Part shown: piece after piece, positions 19,401 to 30,755 of the stretch
Layout of the letters: every line of letters starts with the position of its first letter
Position numbering within the stretch: position 1 is the first letter of the stretch
From: Hirudinaria manillensis
Lineage: Eukaryota; Annelida; Clitellata; Hirudinida; Hirudinidae
Direction of reading: 5' to 3'
DNA: 64,000 bases
Assembly: GCA_034509925.1 (NCBI GenBank)
Contig: CM067533.1
Span: 4,774,035 to 4,838,034 of the forward strand
Notes under the pieces: generated by a model
The model's input: the letters and a program-made list of their open reading frames with translations, nothing else
What the model was told of the DNA's origin: nothing
The model's database searches: none
Translations under genes and position numbers: made by a program

Positions 19401-22400
19401 GTATTATTATGTGGTAAATTGTCATTTGACTTTTTAAAAGCATTACCATGCTTAGAGTTTTGGAAGATTTCTAATTACTAATTTTATTCACTTGTCTTCT
19501 CTTTGCTTAAACTCTGTCATTGGGTTAATCTACAGGAAAATCTGCCTACCAGCCAGTTACTTCGTATCCTTTCGGCGGTGACATAAGCGAGTCCGACCAG
19601 TTTGCTCCCACTGGCCCGACCGAACCGGAACAAGAATACAAACCCCACCCGCAAAAGACCTACACGACTTCTATTACCGTGAAGGCTCCTGCCAACTTCA
19701 AGCCCATTCCCTTGGAACAAAACGTGGCTCCAAAACCTGCACCGCCTGCCGTTCCTCCCAAGCCTTTCAAGGACACCAGTGTCTTTCAGAATGTGGATCT
19801 GCATGCTGTTGAGGTTAGGATACTTTCAATGTCATCTGAACTGATTATTATTATATTTGGAAAGCATAAGATCGATTGGTTGATGAGCAAGTCAGCTAAG
19901 ATGGGGCCTGCATGCAATGATTACGATATGTCATGTCCGGTGCTAGATACTTATGCATTTATAGAAATAAATTTCATTTATATAATAATGTTAAAGATAA
20001 CATTGGATATTCCTAGGTTTCCAAAGAAGAGCATAAGAGCTTCAGAGATTTGGTGTGGCATTTGATTTATGCCAGAGAGATAACTAATGAACTAGAGAAG
20101 GCCAGGTTTGAAAACTTAGTTTCATAATTTAGCTCCTGTTATGGTATGTTATAGAATAGGATGTTGTCTGTAGGGAAATGTATCTTGAAGTAATTGTTAG
20201 CAATTTTGTCACATGAATATGTGACTTGATACATGTACTAGAAGATCTTAGAAAACCACATTTTAAAACTTATTATCTAGAAGTAATAACAATCATATAT
20301 GGTATACATTCTCCACAAGAATCTTTAGTAAAAATTATTGCTCGAATGCTGTTCTTTATCATATTATATAGTCATTTATTTTTCATGCATTTAAGGCAAT
20401 GTTTATCCATAATTTATTAAAAAAAGGTATATAATTAGATCCTTAATAAGAGGTTGTCCAAAAAATACATTTTGGAATACATTGCTAGAATAATGTTGTG
20501 ACACACCACTTTTTAAACTGGAACTTCCAAGTTAATCATCACATATCATTGAAGTTTATGACAATTAAGTAAATTGTCGTTTATGAGCAATTTGCAAAAT
20601 TTCACTTCAGTAGGTTCACTTCTGTCATAAAATTGCAAATTTGTAATTTAGCTATATTTTGATCAGATATAATATTATAACAGCTATTATTTAGGCTTAT
20701 TTTCACATTTTAAGATATTGTTTAAAAGATAAACATGAACTTGATAAACATGTAATTGATAAAGCTTGTTAAAGATGTTAAAATTCTTATTTTGTTTGAA
20801 CACATTTGTTCAGATTAGTAAGACACTAACATTTTGTGGCTAGACAGAAATAGGTGAGACAGTGGCTAATCATGACTTGGTGTGAATGAAATAATTAAAG
20901 TGGGGACTATGGATTTGGAGTGAGAATGCTAATAAAAATATTTTTTAGATGATTTAAACTCCTATGAATATTAAACCATGACACAGAGTTGGAGAAATCA
21001 GTGACAGAGAATATGCATGTAAGCAGCTGAATGAGAAGTTATAGTTTAATGCCCATGTGATAAAAGTCTGTAACTAGTTAAATTTCAGTAGTCAGCTGAG
21101 TTTTGACAGGAAAAGACATATCTGTATATCTATAAAGATATCTCCTTGGTCAAAGAGTTGGTCAGTTAATAATGAATATTGGGAGCATGTGGTTTTCTCA
21201 AATGAGAAACAATTTAAGCTAGATGGTTAAATGGGTATAAAACATTAACCCTTGGAAGCCTAAGGAAGGGTCCACCATTGTACAAAACATTGGTGCAGTC
21301 CTCTTAAATCTTGATCAAAATTTTTAAAAAAATTTATGAGTTATTCTGTAAAGATATTATACATGATTCCTAAGTTTGAACTTTATATGCCTTTTTAAAC
21401 TAAAGTTAACATAAGAAATATGTAAAATTTTCTCTAGCATTCCATTTATTTATATTTGCAGAGCCATTTTCCTTTGGCTGTGTTCTAAGGACTTGACAAA
21501 GTTGAACTTTGACACTGTACAGAAAGGATCGCCAGAAGAAATTCTGATGAACTTGCAAAGAGGACAGACAACTTATGCAGTAGTTTATGAAATTCTTTGC
21601 AGGTATTTGCAGTCTCTATTCATTCTTAATTGTAGTCATTATTGTTGCACACAAAATGTCTATTTGATAATTACCAACAGTTATGCTGGACTGCACTGCA
21701 AAACCATTAGTGGATATGCAAAAGGGGCAGAATACAAGCCAGGCATGAAATTTGTTGGTGAACAGGGTCAGCATTCGTGGAATGCTGTGTTGGTCAATGG
21801 AGCATGGAGGCTGGTGGATTGCCACTGGGCAGCCAGGAGACTTGTGGGCAAGAAAGTTAGAAATTTTGTCATTCTAAATTACTGAGAGTCAACATTTAGA
21901 TGATGCCAGACTCAGCATTTGTCTCTTTATGACAGATAATTTTTATCATATGTTAGCATTGGATTATATGCATTGCATTAGTTTGTATTTGATTTAAGCA
22001 GTAAAAAGTTTCTAATTTTGTAGGTGACGGCCGAGAATGTTCGTTACGAGCTCGATGAGTATTATTTTATGCCTGATCCTCATCAACTCATCTTCACCCA
22101 TTTTCCCGACGAAGTCAACTGGCAACTTCTGGAAAGATCCATCTCCTTGGCCGACTTTGAGAACCTAGTGCCAGTGAAATCTGCATTTTTCAAGTATGGA
22201 CTTCAGATCTTGGGTCACAGGGAAGCTGTTATCAGAGCTAAGCAAGAAGTGACCATCAGAATTGGATGTCCTCCATTTAAGGTTTCAAATTGATTCTCTT
22301 TTAATTGGATTGCATCTTCATAATTATATCTTACATTATTATTAAAAGTACAAATGTATCTTCCTTATGACATACAAAACTCTTAAATGTTGAATAGATG

Positions 22401-23681
22401 CAATCACTTGCTTTTACCTTCACACTAACACAAGAAGATGGTCACGAAGACTACAAAGGCATCAAGTTGAACAGGTTTGGTATGCAAGAAATGGTGGACA
22501 ATGTGTCTTTTTTCACAATTAGACCTCCTGAGAAGGGATCCTATAGGTTGATAATTTATGCAAAAGATCTTGACCAACAAACCAAGGAAGGAGTGTATGG
22601 AGGAGTTTGTGAGTATGAACTTTTCTGTGAGGAGGGACCTGCCAGGCCCCAGCCATTTCCACCTTGTGTCCACACCAGTTGGGGACCTGGTGACAGTGCC
22701 ACCAAATACCATTTGATGCCTCTTCAGAAGGGTGCAATTTTCAGTACTGTTCAAGGGTTGGCAGAAGTTAGGTTTGGAACACCAAAGGAACTTAGATTTA
22801 CAGCCAAACTGAAAAGTAATGACAAGGATGAAAAGGCTCTCTCAGGCTACGTGATGCATAGAGTTGTGGGCGATGTTGCCGTTTTCACCATCAATGCCCC
22901 ACATAGAGGAGAATTTGGTCTTGAAATTTATGCCAATGATCCTGAAGCAGATGGCAACTCACTGTATCATGCTTTCCAATATTTGATTCTTTGTAATGAA
23001 TCTGTGAGCAATGTGGAACCTTTGCCCACTTTGCCCAGCGGTTACCTCGGTCCTCAGCCAATGTTCAAGAAACTTGGACTATCCACTACTAGCCATGTCG
23101 ATCCATACATTCAATGTGACAGTGGAGAGTTGCAGGTTGGCTTCGGACTCAGCCAGCAATTAAGAGTGACTTCCCAACTTTTGTTTGCCTCCAACAACAG
23201 AGCTGATGATGTTTCTGATTTTGTGCTTCAGCAGAGCAGAGCAGATAAAGTTATCCTTTCTATTAGATTACCTAGAACAGGCCTTTACAAGCTACAGATA
23301 TATGCCCTCCCATATGCTGACAGCAATGAAAACTTGCCAGGAGTTTTCAACTATTTGATCAGTTGCATTAACACAAAACAAGGACAATTACCTTACCCGA
23401 AGCAGTATGGCCAATGGAAAGAGGGGTGCTTCCTGCATGAGCCTCTGGAAGGAACTCTCCAGAAAGTTTCTCAGAAGTTTGTTGTCGAGGTTCCGAAAGC
23501 AAACTCCGTAGCCATAGTAATTGGCGACGATTGGACACAATTGGAGCAGAAGGCTGCGGGAGTGTGGGAGGGCGTTGTGAATCCGAACAAACACAGAGGA
23601 AAAGAGCTAAAGGCAGCACTCTGTGCTAACTTTGGAAATGTCAAAGCCAGTTACAGCACCCTGCTTGAATATTCACTGTAG
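16418..23681 (+). CDS. Hil: Hillarin: disordered linker plus module 2 (continuation of the same gene or tandem hillarin gene)
   Basis: Exons 16418-16529, 16926-17081, 17868-17930, 18065-18172, 18275-18394, 18526-18588, 18653-18712, 18776-18787, 18943-19017, 19280-19339 and 19536-19813 encode a Gly/Tyr/Gln- then Pro-rich linker. Exons 20017-20105, 21462-21602, 21681-21855, 22024-22281 and 22398-23681 encode the module. It reads [19 protein letters not shown], then the core ([40 protein letters not shown]), then W180/KY-type domains ending TLLEYSL, closely matching insect hillarin as I recall it. The catalytic Cys region reads [10 protein letters not shown], so no active-site Cys. Leech hillarin marks axon hillocks; the KY relatives act at cytoskeletal junctions. 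Joined to module 1 through the donor at 16344 it gives a continuous 1581-aa frame. If separate, its start codon lies in the linker and is unknown. Equivalent introns in the two modules share phase and the 141-base exon, showing internal duplication. Confidence 0.85.
18776..18787 (+). other. Putative 12-base micro-exon in the hillarin linker
   Basis: A CT-rich tract ending TTCAG precedes twelve bases encoding E-S-H-P in the running phase, followed by GTGAGA. Including or skipping it preserves the frame. Confidence 0.4.
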
Positions 23682-24047
23682 ATGGAATATTCGTAGTTCC
23701 TGTGGTGTTCATTCCCATTCCTGAACTACAATTTGCTCTAAGTTACTTGAAGCGAGTAGAATCTTTAGTGTTGTGTTTTAATTTATCACTGATTTATTAT
23801 GTTTTAACCGACTACATTTTTAACGCTTCTGAACTTGATTTGCTTTTATTTTCATGGGTTTTCATTAAGGAACCTTCGCTATTTTTAACTGAAAGTTGGA
23901 GTATTTCAATTTAATTAATTTAAAAAAGAAAAGTTTTGTGGCATAATTGATATGTGACTTGATAAAGTGAAAGCTCTTAATCAGAATTTGGCAAGTGCCT
24001 TATTCGTATTCAAATTGAATTCATATTTTGTGGTCCTCATTTGATGG

Positions 24048-24053
24048 AATAAA
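24048..24053 (+). terminator. Candidate hillarin polyadenylation signal
   Basis: AATAAA lies about 370 bases after the hillarin stop codon. No better hexamer was noticed nearer the stop. Confidence 0.4.
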
Positions 24054-24059
24054 ATTTTA

Positions 24060-24769
24060 TAGCGAGTTCAGAATTTTTTATGCATTTCTGAATGCTTCAA
24101 GAGTGGCTTCCTGGCTTGGAACACTTGCGATGAGATGGTTCCATTTCATTAAGTTGATCAACGCAAGCACTGTTAAATATCTCTCCATCTACAGCTAATG
24201 CAAATGAACTATAGCAATGCCTTCGAAACCTGTTTGTGCCTCCGGGCTTCGACCACCCTACTCTCGATTGAAAATTGTATGTGAAAGTGCTATTAAATTT
24301 TATAATAGTGCATCAAATTACAGGTTTGGGTACTAATGATGTTTTGAATATTTGATTAGGCTTCTCCTACTATTAAATAAATTAATTGCTAGTTACAGTT
24401 ACAAGGGAAGTATAAATGGTACAAATTACAAATATTTTTTGACAGTATGTGAGAAACGCCACCAGGTTGCTTGGGTAAAACCAGCAATATCCTTAATTAC
24501 TTAGGAACTAACTGTCCAATAAGAGGGCCTCTAAAATAAGCCGGTCAACAGGAAGCCACTAAAAGGGTGACCGCTTAGTTCTTATCATACACTTCCTAAG
24601 TATAAATATTGGTTTAATGAATATTGTTACTTTTTTCAGTTTAAACACGCTCTTGAAGTGGGTGCACTTTTCCCGTGGAACTAAACGTTTTTTTTTGTAG
24701 TGTTATTCTATTAATTTTCGTAATATATTTCTTCAATAAAAGTAGAATCTTATTTGTGCTTCAGTGGCT
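24060..24769. other. Intergenic region after hillarin
   Basis: Mixed AT-rich sequence with no protein-like ORF and no clear terminal repeats. It includes a second AATAAA near 24735, close to the GC-rich patch, which might belong to that inserted element. Confidence 0.5.
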
Positions 24770-25150
24770 TACCCGAACGTTAGCGGCATTGGCGGCTTGT
24801 AGATTCGTGATCTTTATATGCCCAACTGAATACCGTCCAGTGGGCTAAGGCCCATGGATTAAGGCCAACAAGTCGCTGCACGGGAGTCGATGTTGCGATG
24901 AAACTGATCCAGAAAGCCAGCGAGAACTATCCCGAAGGATCCGCCCCAGACCCGTACGAACATATGCGCGGGCACCGCATCGGTTTTGTTTCCGGGGGCG
25001 CATAGAACCCGTGCGGGCTGTCCGGCTATTAGACCCGGGGTGCCCGGTCAAATCCACGGCTTTCAGTCGTGGGTTTCCCAGCCTACTCCAGCCACTCGGG
25101 TTGCCCAATTATAACTGGGCATCACTAATCGCGGATCGGTCGCATCAAAC
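24770..25150. repeat. GC-rich patch, probable retroelement or other repeat remnant
   Basis: About 380 bases are strikingly GC-rich against AT-rich surroundings, with sharp edges. They contain several GCCCA/TGGGC inverted motifs, for example TTGCCCAATTATAACTGGGC near 25105. A GGTCAAATCC near 25048 resembles a Pol III B box missing one base. A minus-strand ORF of 87 codons crosses the patch but shows no domain I recognise. Base composition suggests an inserted element such as a LINE or SINE fragment; the class is unknown. Confidence 0.45.
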
Positions 25151-25741
25151 TCGCCGCAACCATAGTTGATTATTACCACCAATGAATTATACCACACATA
25201 TTAAAGGTTTATTTAAAAAAATCATTCCTTTATCAACAGTTATTCTTCTCTTTCTACTTCCAGTTCCTCTGCCATTTCTAAACCAATTGCTCTCCAAATC
25301 ATGCATGGTGGAGGTTGATGTACCAAGGTTCTTTTTCACTACAGCTGATTAAGAAAAGAAGCATATGGTCGAAGCTATAAAATGTATGACATTAAAGCCA
25401 TTTGACTAACCAAACACAACATTCATCGTCTCATATTGTCCAAAGGGCTTTTTACCACACTTGCACTGAGAATAAATGTTCTGGCCATATCTTCAGTGAT
25501 ATGTCTTCATTAATCAGAGTTTCAAAATTTGAAATAATGACCTGGTAATCCCGATCGTCTTTCTTTCTTTGTGACATGATGTTTGTGTATATGATGTTTC
25601 ATTTTAAGGATGTAATGTTCATGGAAATCATATTCCTTTAATACTTATAAAACTTTTGTTCTTCCGTCAAATGTAAAAATCCTGCAAACATTTAAACCAT
25701 GTCTGAAATCACTCCCTGGTTATTTTTTATTAGCGGTAAAA

Positions 25742-26030
25742 CTAATAGCGATATCCATTGACGAAACATTTTGCATACAAGTTAACAGACCTAACAAATC
25801 CAAGAGTACAGCCGTCAAAGACGAGAATGTGATGGTGCGTTTTCAATGTATAACCTTCCAATGAACCTTCTGAAAGCGATAGGACATCGAGTGCCATGAA
25901 TCGAGTCTCCAACATCTCGTTGACCTCAAAGTGTCTCAAAGGTTTGCTTCCTTTCTTGTACTTGTTGCTTAATGTGTCTTCACAAAGTTGTTTCAGCAAC
26001 ACCCCTTTCTGACATGTGTCCCTTCATTGT
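25742..26030 (-). CDS. Unidentified protein fragment (possible exon or pseudogene)
   Basis: An open minus-strand frame of at least 86 codons reads LLKQLCEDTLSNKYKKGSKP, then ETRFMALDVLSLSEGSLEGY, and ends GYRY. Its composition looks protein-like and unlike the random AT-rich ORFs nearby, with a possible extension a few codons upstream. I do not recognise a family. With no clear start, splice partners or neighbouring exons, it could be one exon, a transposon fragment or a pseudogene. Confidence 0.25.
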
Positions 26031-26100
26031 CATGATATTTAAGTCAGACAGATTTTCGGCCACGTTTGAAACATCATTGATTGCATTGTGATAACCATGT

Positions 26101-26460
26101 AATTTATTTCAAATTTCAATGTCCTATCTCTGCAATAGAAATAACCTAATTTTCAAATCTTACTTGTTTCTGATCTAATCTGTTACCTGAGCTTGATCAG
26201 ATTCAAAGCTGCAGACCCCGACAACTTAGTCAGTGATTTTGAGCTTCAGAAATTTTCTTCTGATCTTGTAGAATTTTGAGAAGATTCCTTTCCAACGACA
26301 AACATTTAACACCCATCAGATACAGGACTTGGCAAATTAATTCTTAACTTATTTGCGAATTGTTATAAGGTAAGATTATAACCTAATTACTGAAAATACT
26401 TCCCAAAGTGGAAAATACTTTCTCAATAGCATTCTCAAAATTTGATTCTCAAATTAGACT
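26101..26460 (+). pseudogene. Relic of Rab3GAP1 exon 21 with flanking introns
   Basis: This stretch matches the exon 21 neighbourhood of the full Rab3GAP1 copies (41437-41770, 54333-54650), including intron sequence on both sides, so it is genomic and not a retrocopy. Bases 26172-26369 correspond to the exon. The acceptor is damaged, about 40 bases are missing after the codons for a CYLSL-like segment, and the codon after VEF is TGA where the live copies have GGA. Conserved blocks LVSDFELQKFSSDLVEF and TGLGKLILNL are still readable. It is a fragment of an older copy of the array. Confidence 0.85.
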
Positions 26461-26506
26461 CACAAACTTTTTACACAAACAAGGATGATGGGTAAAAAAC
26501 AAGAAA

Positions 26507-27975
26507 AACGATGGAAAGAGAAGGTAGAGAGATCTGAGGAGCTTATATAATAAGGCTACAGAAAGTCTTATACTGGACCGCTATAATTGTGTTGTAGTTT
26601 TTCTTAAAGTTCTTTGAATTTTCTATTGAAATATTTGAATCAAATCACAAATCAGAGGGACATGAAGATAGAGCTTCAAACGATGGAAAAAGATGTGAGC
26701 AGTTGGAGACAGTTTTAAAACTGCGTTATAGATTTTCTGAAAGGTCTTTGAAGAGGTCTCTATTGAAATATTAGATTCAATTTTTCGCACAAAGCAGAGT
26801 AGCGAGAGATCAGCACGAGGAACGATTGAAAGAGAGATCTGAGGAGCTTATATAATAAGATTATAGAAAGTCTTACACCGGGGCGCTGTCATTTTTTTGT
26901 GAATTTTCTGAAAGCCCATTAAAGAAGCTATTGAAATGTGGAAATAGAATTTTGGCACAAATTGTAGTGACGTGAGTAAAGCCCGCCAATCGATGGAAAG
27001 AGATGTGAGCTGTTAAGAAGCAAGATTAAAAAAAATATAGAGCAACCAACCCGATTTCCACGTCATCTCTGGAATTGCTACGAGGATGTTTCGACTGCTC
27101 CTCCTAAAACTAGCAATTCCTATGACGGTTGGCGCAGGGCCTTTACCTAGTCTGTTGGAGTAAGCCATCCATCCATATGGAAATTTATCCAAGTCCTGAG
27201 AAAGGAACAGGCCCTTAATGAGAGCAAGTTGGAACATATGTAGCAGGCAACCTGCGATGAATTTTCCGTTCGGTGAATTTTCAGGATACCAGCCTGTAGA
27301 GCGCCTTATACTGGGGCGCTACAATTGCATTTGTGGATATTCTGAAAGGCTTTTGAACTAGCTGTTGAAATATCTAGTAATATTTAGTGATATAAGTAAT
27401 ATTTGGCACAAATCAGTGCTAAGAGTGGAAAGCGCGCCAAACGAAAGAAAAAGACGTAAGAAGATAAAGAGCAATTTAAAAAAAATTATAGGGCTTCTTT
27501 TACCGGTCCGCTATAGTAGTGTTGTAGATTTTCTGAAAGGTCTTTCAAAACTTTCAAAAAAATTGAAATATTACAATTTTTATCAATTATCAATTTTTGG
27601 CACAAACCAGTGTGACGATTGGAAAGTGCGCTAAACGATGGAAAGAGAATATCTGAAAATTTAAGGTGCTTAATATAAAGTAAGGTTATACAGCGTCTTG
27701 TACCTGGGCGCCAGCGTTGTGTTTGACATTTTCGGAAAGGTATTTTAACGGGCTATTAGAACGCATAAAAAGAATTTTGGCACAAATCTTAGTGAGGAGA
27801 AGAAAACTTTCCTAACTATGGAAAGACCTTATGTGGGTTGCCGGGAAACGTTTATAATAAGGTCATAGAGCATCTTAAACCGATGCCGCATAATTGTATC
27901 GTATATTTTCTGAAAGATCTTTTCACGTTCTTTTTAAATGTGTTGATTATTTCGCACAAATTCGAATTTGATTGC
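26507..27975 (+). repeat. Diverged satellite-like tandem array, period about 170-190 bases
   Basis: Seven related units start near 26507, 26679, 26821, 26990, 27439, 27633 and 27815. Shared blocks, in order, are AACGATGGAAAGAGA, GGAGCTTATATAATAAG, a CTTATACTGGGGCGCT-like core, ATTTTCTGAAAGGTCTTT, and TTTTGGCACAAATCAGTG. Units differ at many positions, so the array is old. The third unit start comes early (about 142 bases after the second), and the unit beginning near 26990 is split by about 250 bases of unrelated sequence. Confidence 0.75.
27030..27300. other. Unrelated insertion inside the satellite array
   Basis: Bases from about 27030 to 27300 interrupt the repeat phase and are richer in GC. 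A 74-codon minus-strand ORF is present but unrecognised. This is probably a fragment of a mobile element; its ends were not defined. Confidence 0.35.
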
Positions 27976-28107
27976 GTTGCCTCATTTTATGACTTCGGTG
28001 ACTTGCACTACTTCAGCCTGCTCAAGCAAAACCCGCTTAACGTTAATATAAATAATTTTTCTAACTAAATTATGTCATCCCTCTAGGGATGGGAACTATT
28101 TCTAATA

Positions 28108-29486
28108 CAGTCAAATCTCGCTACTATGCCACTTTTGCTTGGTCCCGACAAAATTTAACACAAAATAAATTTACTATGCCACCCTCAACTCTCGCTACTA
28201 TGCCACCATGGTCCTGTCCGGGGGAGTAATTACGAGACTCCTGAGTTGGAATGAAGATTTGAAAAATATAAAATCTTCAAAAGCAATTTTTATAAAAAAA
28301 CTTTTAAACAAATAAATAAATATTTTGGTATTAAGCGCCGCCATAGCAATTCTGATATGATTCTATGAGGTTAGGACTCGTCCATCGCATAAATTCGAAT
28401 GTGTGTGTAAGCCACTGGCGCTCACAAACTCGACCCTAGCTCCATCCATAACCTGTTTTGACATTTTTTCGTATATATTTATTTTGGTAGGCGAGACTAA
28501 ATATTTAAACTTTAATAAGGGGTACGGGCTAAGTTAGCTATGCTAGGTGGTGAATCCGGCGGTTCTACCGGCTAATACAAAATTCTTTTTTCATCTGATA
28601 GATAATGATCACAGAAATGATGTAGATACAATAAACAAATTTTATCTCTAACGGGAAATTTACTACAAGTGGCCGATGATCAAAGCCGATTTCCCGGTGA
28701 ACGGAGCTTTTCGAAAATTCGAAAAACGAATTCAAAATCTGCATTGAATTCTTTCTAAAAAAAAAATATTTCTGACTCTTCGCTATCGGTACCTCAAAAT
28801 TAAATCCGAAAACTCCCTAAGTTTTGTTTACGTTGTGAATCAAAGATAACGAATGTGCTAAATTTAACAAATATTTCTAATTTTAACAACAGTTATATAC
28901 AATCAAGTCTCGCTGCTATGCCCCTTTGGCTCGGTCCCGACTTGTGACTTAGTAACGAGAGTTTGTAAAAATGGCCTTATTTTACCAAATAAAAACGGCT
29001 TATTTTCTCAGGTTACCCATCAGCTCAGTCTAAAGCTCTCATAATCGTTGGCAATCGCTTCTCCTTTCGGCAGATCTAGCTGATCGCACGCTTGCATCAC
29101 ACCAGACTTGCTACCGCTTCAGCTTCACCCTGCACTGTCGTGAACGTGACGTGGCGCTTCGTGAAATTGTCCAGCCTTTCGCTTGAGTTTCTGAGCTAAT
29201 CTTCACTCGAACGCGTAATTCTCACATAAAATCTCGACATTCACTCTCATTCCTATTCACACTCCCAGTCAACTTTGCCCATTCGACCATGAATCAGATT
29301 CCGTGGCACGTTCCATCACTTTCCTTAATCATCCTCGCCAACAAGCCCTGGGATGGTACTAACCTGATCAAAAATCTTAAAAATACAAGGTAATGTCTCT
29401 TAATTAATTCCCCCGACTGGAAATATGTCCTTAACTTCATGGGTCAGATAAACATTGCCAGGACCCTGGTGGCATAGTAGCGAGAT
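28108..29486. mobile_element. Non-autonomous pogo/Tigger-like DNA transposon remnant
   Basis: The left end is TA then CAGTCAAATCTCGCTAC, with the CTCGCTACTATGCCAC motif repeated within the first 100 bases. The right end reads GGCATAGTAGCGAGATT at about 29470-29486, the inverse of the left end, and is truncated before the final bases. A TA target and ends of the form CAGT-rich plus CTCGCTA fit Tc1/mariner-superfamily pogo/Tigger elements. A second end-like sequence near 28900 (TCTCGCTGCTATGCCCC) suggests nesting. No intact transposase ORF is visible. Confidence 0.65.
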
Positions 29487-29714
29487 TACTTATATATTTT
29501 TAGAATGAAATTTCATGAAATTTATTAATTTATTTATATATAATTTTTATGCGATTATGTTTTAAAATTGAATATCTGTTATGTTGACATATGCATTATT
29601 TTAATTTGGGGGCGGGGTTTGATATTGTTTACTAGAATGTCTAATTACACCAATTGAATTGCCGAATTTGTCCTCACAGTGGAGTTTACTGCATTGTTTA
29701 ATTTAGGAAGGAGT

Positions 29715-30269
29715 ATGGAGCGAGTCTCGACATTCAAGGTGAATATTCATAAACCATGACGATACTAATATGATATTAAATTATTTGTTTTTCATTCTCA
29801 CAGACTTACAAAATAAATGTAGCCTCTATTCTGCATTGGAGTGGAATAAGTTTGCGGCTTTACCTGTATTGTGGTCAGTTGTCTCAATTGTTTATATAGG
29901 TCATTAAATTAGTTTCTCATTTGCATTTGTACGCTTTCATGAATGTGTTCAAAGAGTTTTGTTGGCTTTCATTGCTTCTTTGCTAGTTAAGCCTTTTCTT
30001 ATTGAAACTAATCAATATTCTGTTAATGTCAGGTTTGATACTTGGATTACAAAGTGTTCACAGAATGTACACAAACTGCAATCTTCTCCTACAAAATTAC
30101 CAAATATTTCTGGACTCCAATCTCTTAGTAAACCACTAGAAAGTTTTTGGTTTGCAAACAATGAGTTTAAATTGACTTATTGGACAACTGGAATTTATGT
30201 CTGTGGGACTGGTTCAGAAAATGAAAACCCAAAGAGAACTGACAAAGAAGAAGGTGATAATAATAAAGG
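29715..30269 (+). pseudogene. Broken 5' end of a Rab3GAP1 copy (exons 1-3)
   Basis: This matches the first three exons and promoter-proximal sequence of the full copies. Exon 1 is 29715-29738 (MERVSTFK in place of MQRASIPE). Exon 2 begins at a shifted acceptor near 29804 because the original acceptor bases are lost, and its donor AGGT has become AAGT, which breaks the ancestral frame. Exon 3 (30033-30253, or to 30269 using a GTGAGT donor) is intact and still encodes RFDTWITKCSQNVHKLQSS. Exons 4-23 are absent; KEN-domain exons follow instead. It is a truncated copy, unless spliced in a new way into the downstream exons. Confidence 0.75.
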
Positions 30270-30755
30270 TGAGTTTCATTTTTACTTTTATAATAAGATT
30301 TCAATTGTATAATAAATTTTATGATACAATATTAATATTTGTGAGGGTTAAGCCCAAAAATGTGATCTCATTAAATATATGCCGATCAATGTAATCTGAT
30401 TGCTTTCCCCTGCAGTTTTATAAACAATCACATGGTATGGTAGCCTTAGCATAACTTAGTGGCTGAATGGCAGCCTGCTTTTTTTATAGCAATGGTTTGA
30501 GCCTCGAGTTTCGATTTAACATGTGAATGTCACTCCTTTCCATTGAACAGTAACAGATTAAAATGCTCGAACAATTTTTTAGTTAATCATTTTATTCTAA
30601 ATAATCTCCTATTTGATAAAAAAATATTTTATTTTGTAATGTCAAATAAACTAAATAGTTTAAATTCTTAATTCATATGTTTATTCATAAACAATCTTAT
30701 GCCAATTTATTTTACCAGACATTCTAATGGAAAACTTAATGAACTTAAATTCTAG
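30270..30755. other. Spacer between Rab3GAP1 relic and kinase-like exon
   Basis: AT-rich, with no homology to Rab3GAP1 exon 4 or its flanks and no further kinase sequence that I can see. The junction from Rab3GAP1-like to unrelated sequence lies in the first bases of this interval. Confidence 0.45.

Noticed and set aside
25030-25070. tRNA or SINE head, from a B-box-like GGTCAAATCC.
   Set aside because: The B box lacks one base, no convincing A box lies at the right distance, and no cloverleaf could be drawn.
24845-25108. Minus-strand 87-codon ORF in the GC-rich island considered as a gene.
   Set aside because: Its Arg/Gly/Ser-rich content follows from GC richness; no motif and no start context.
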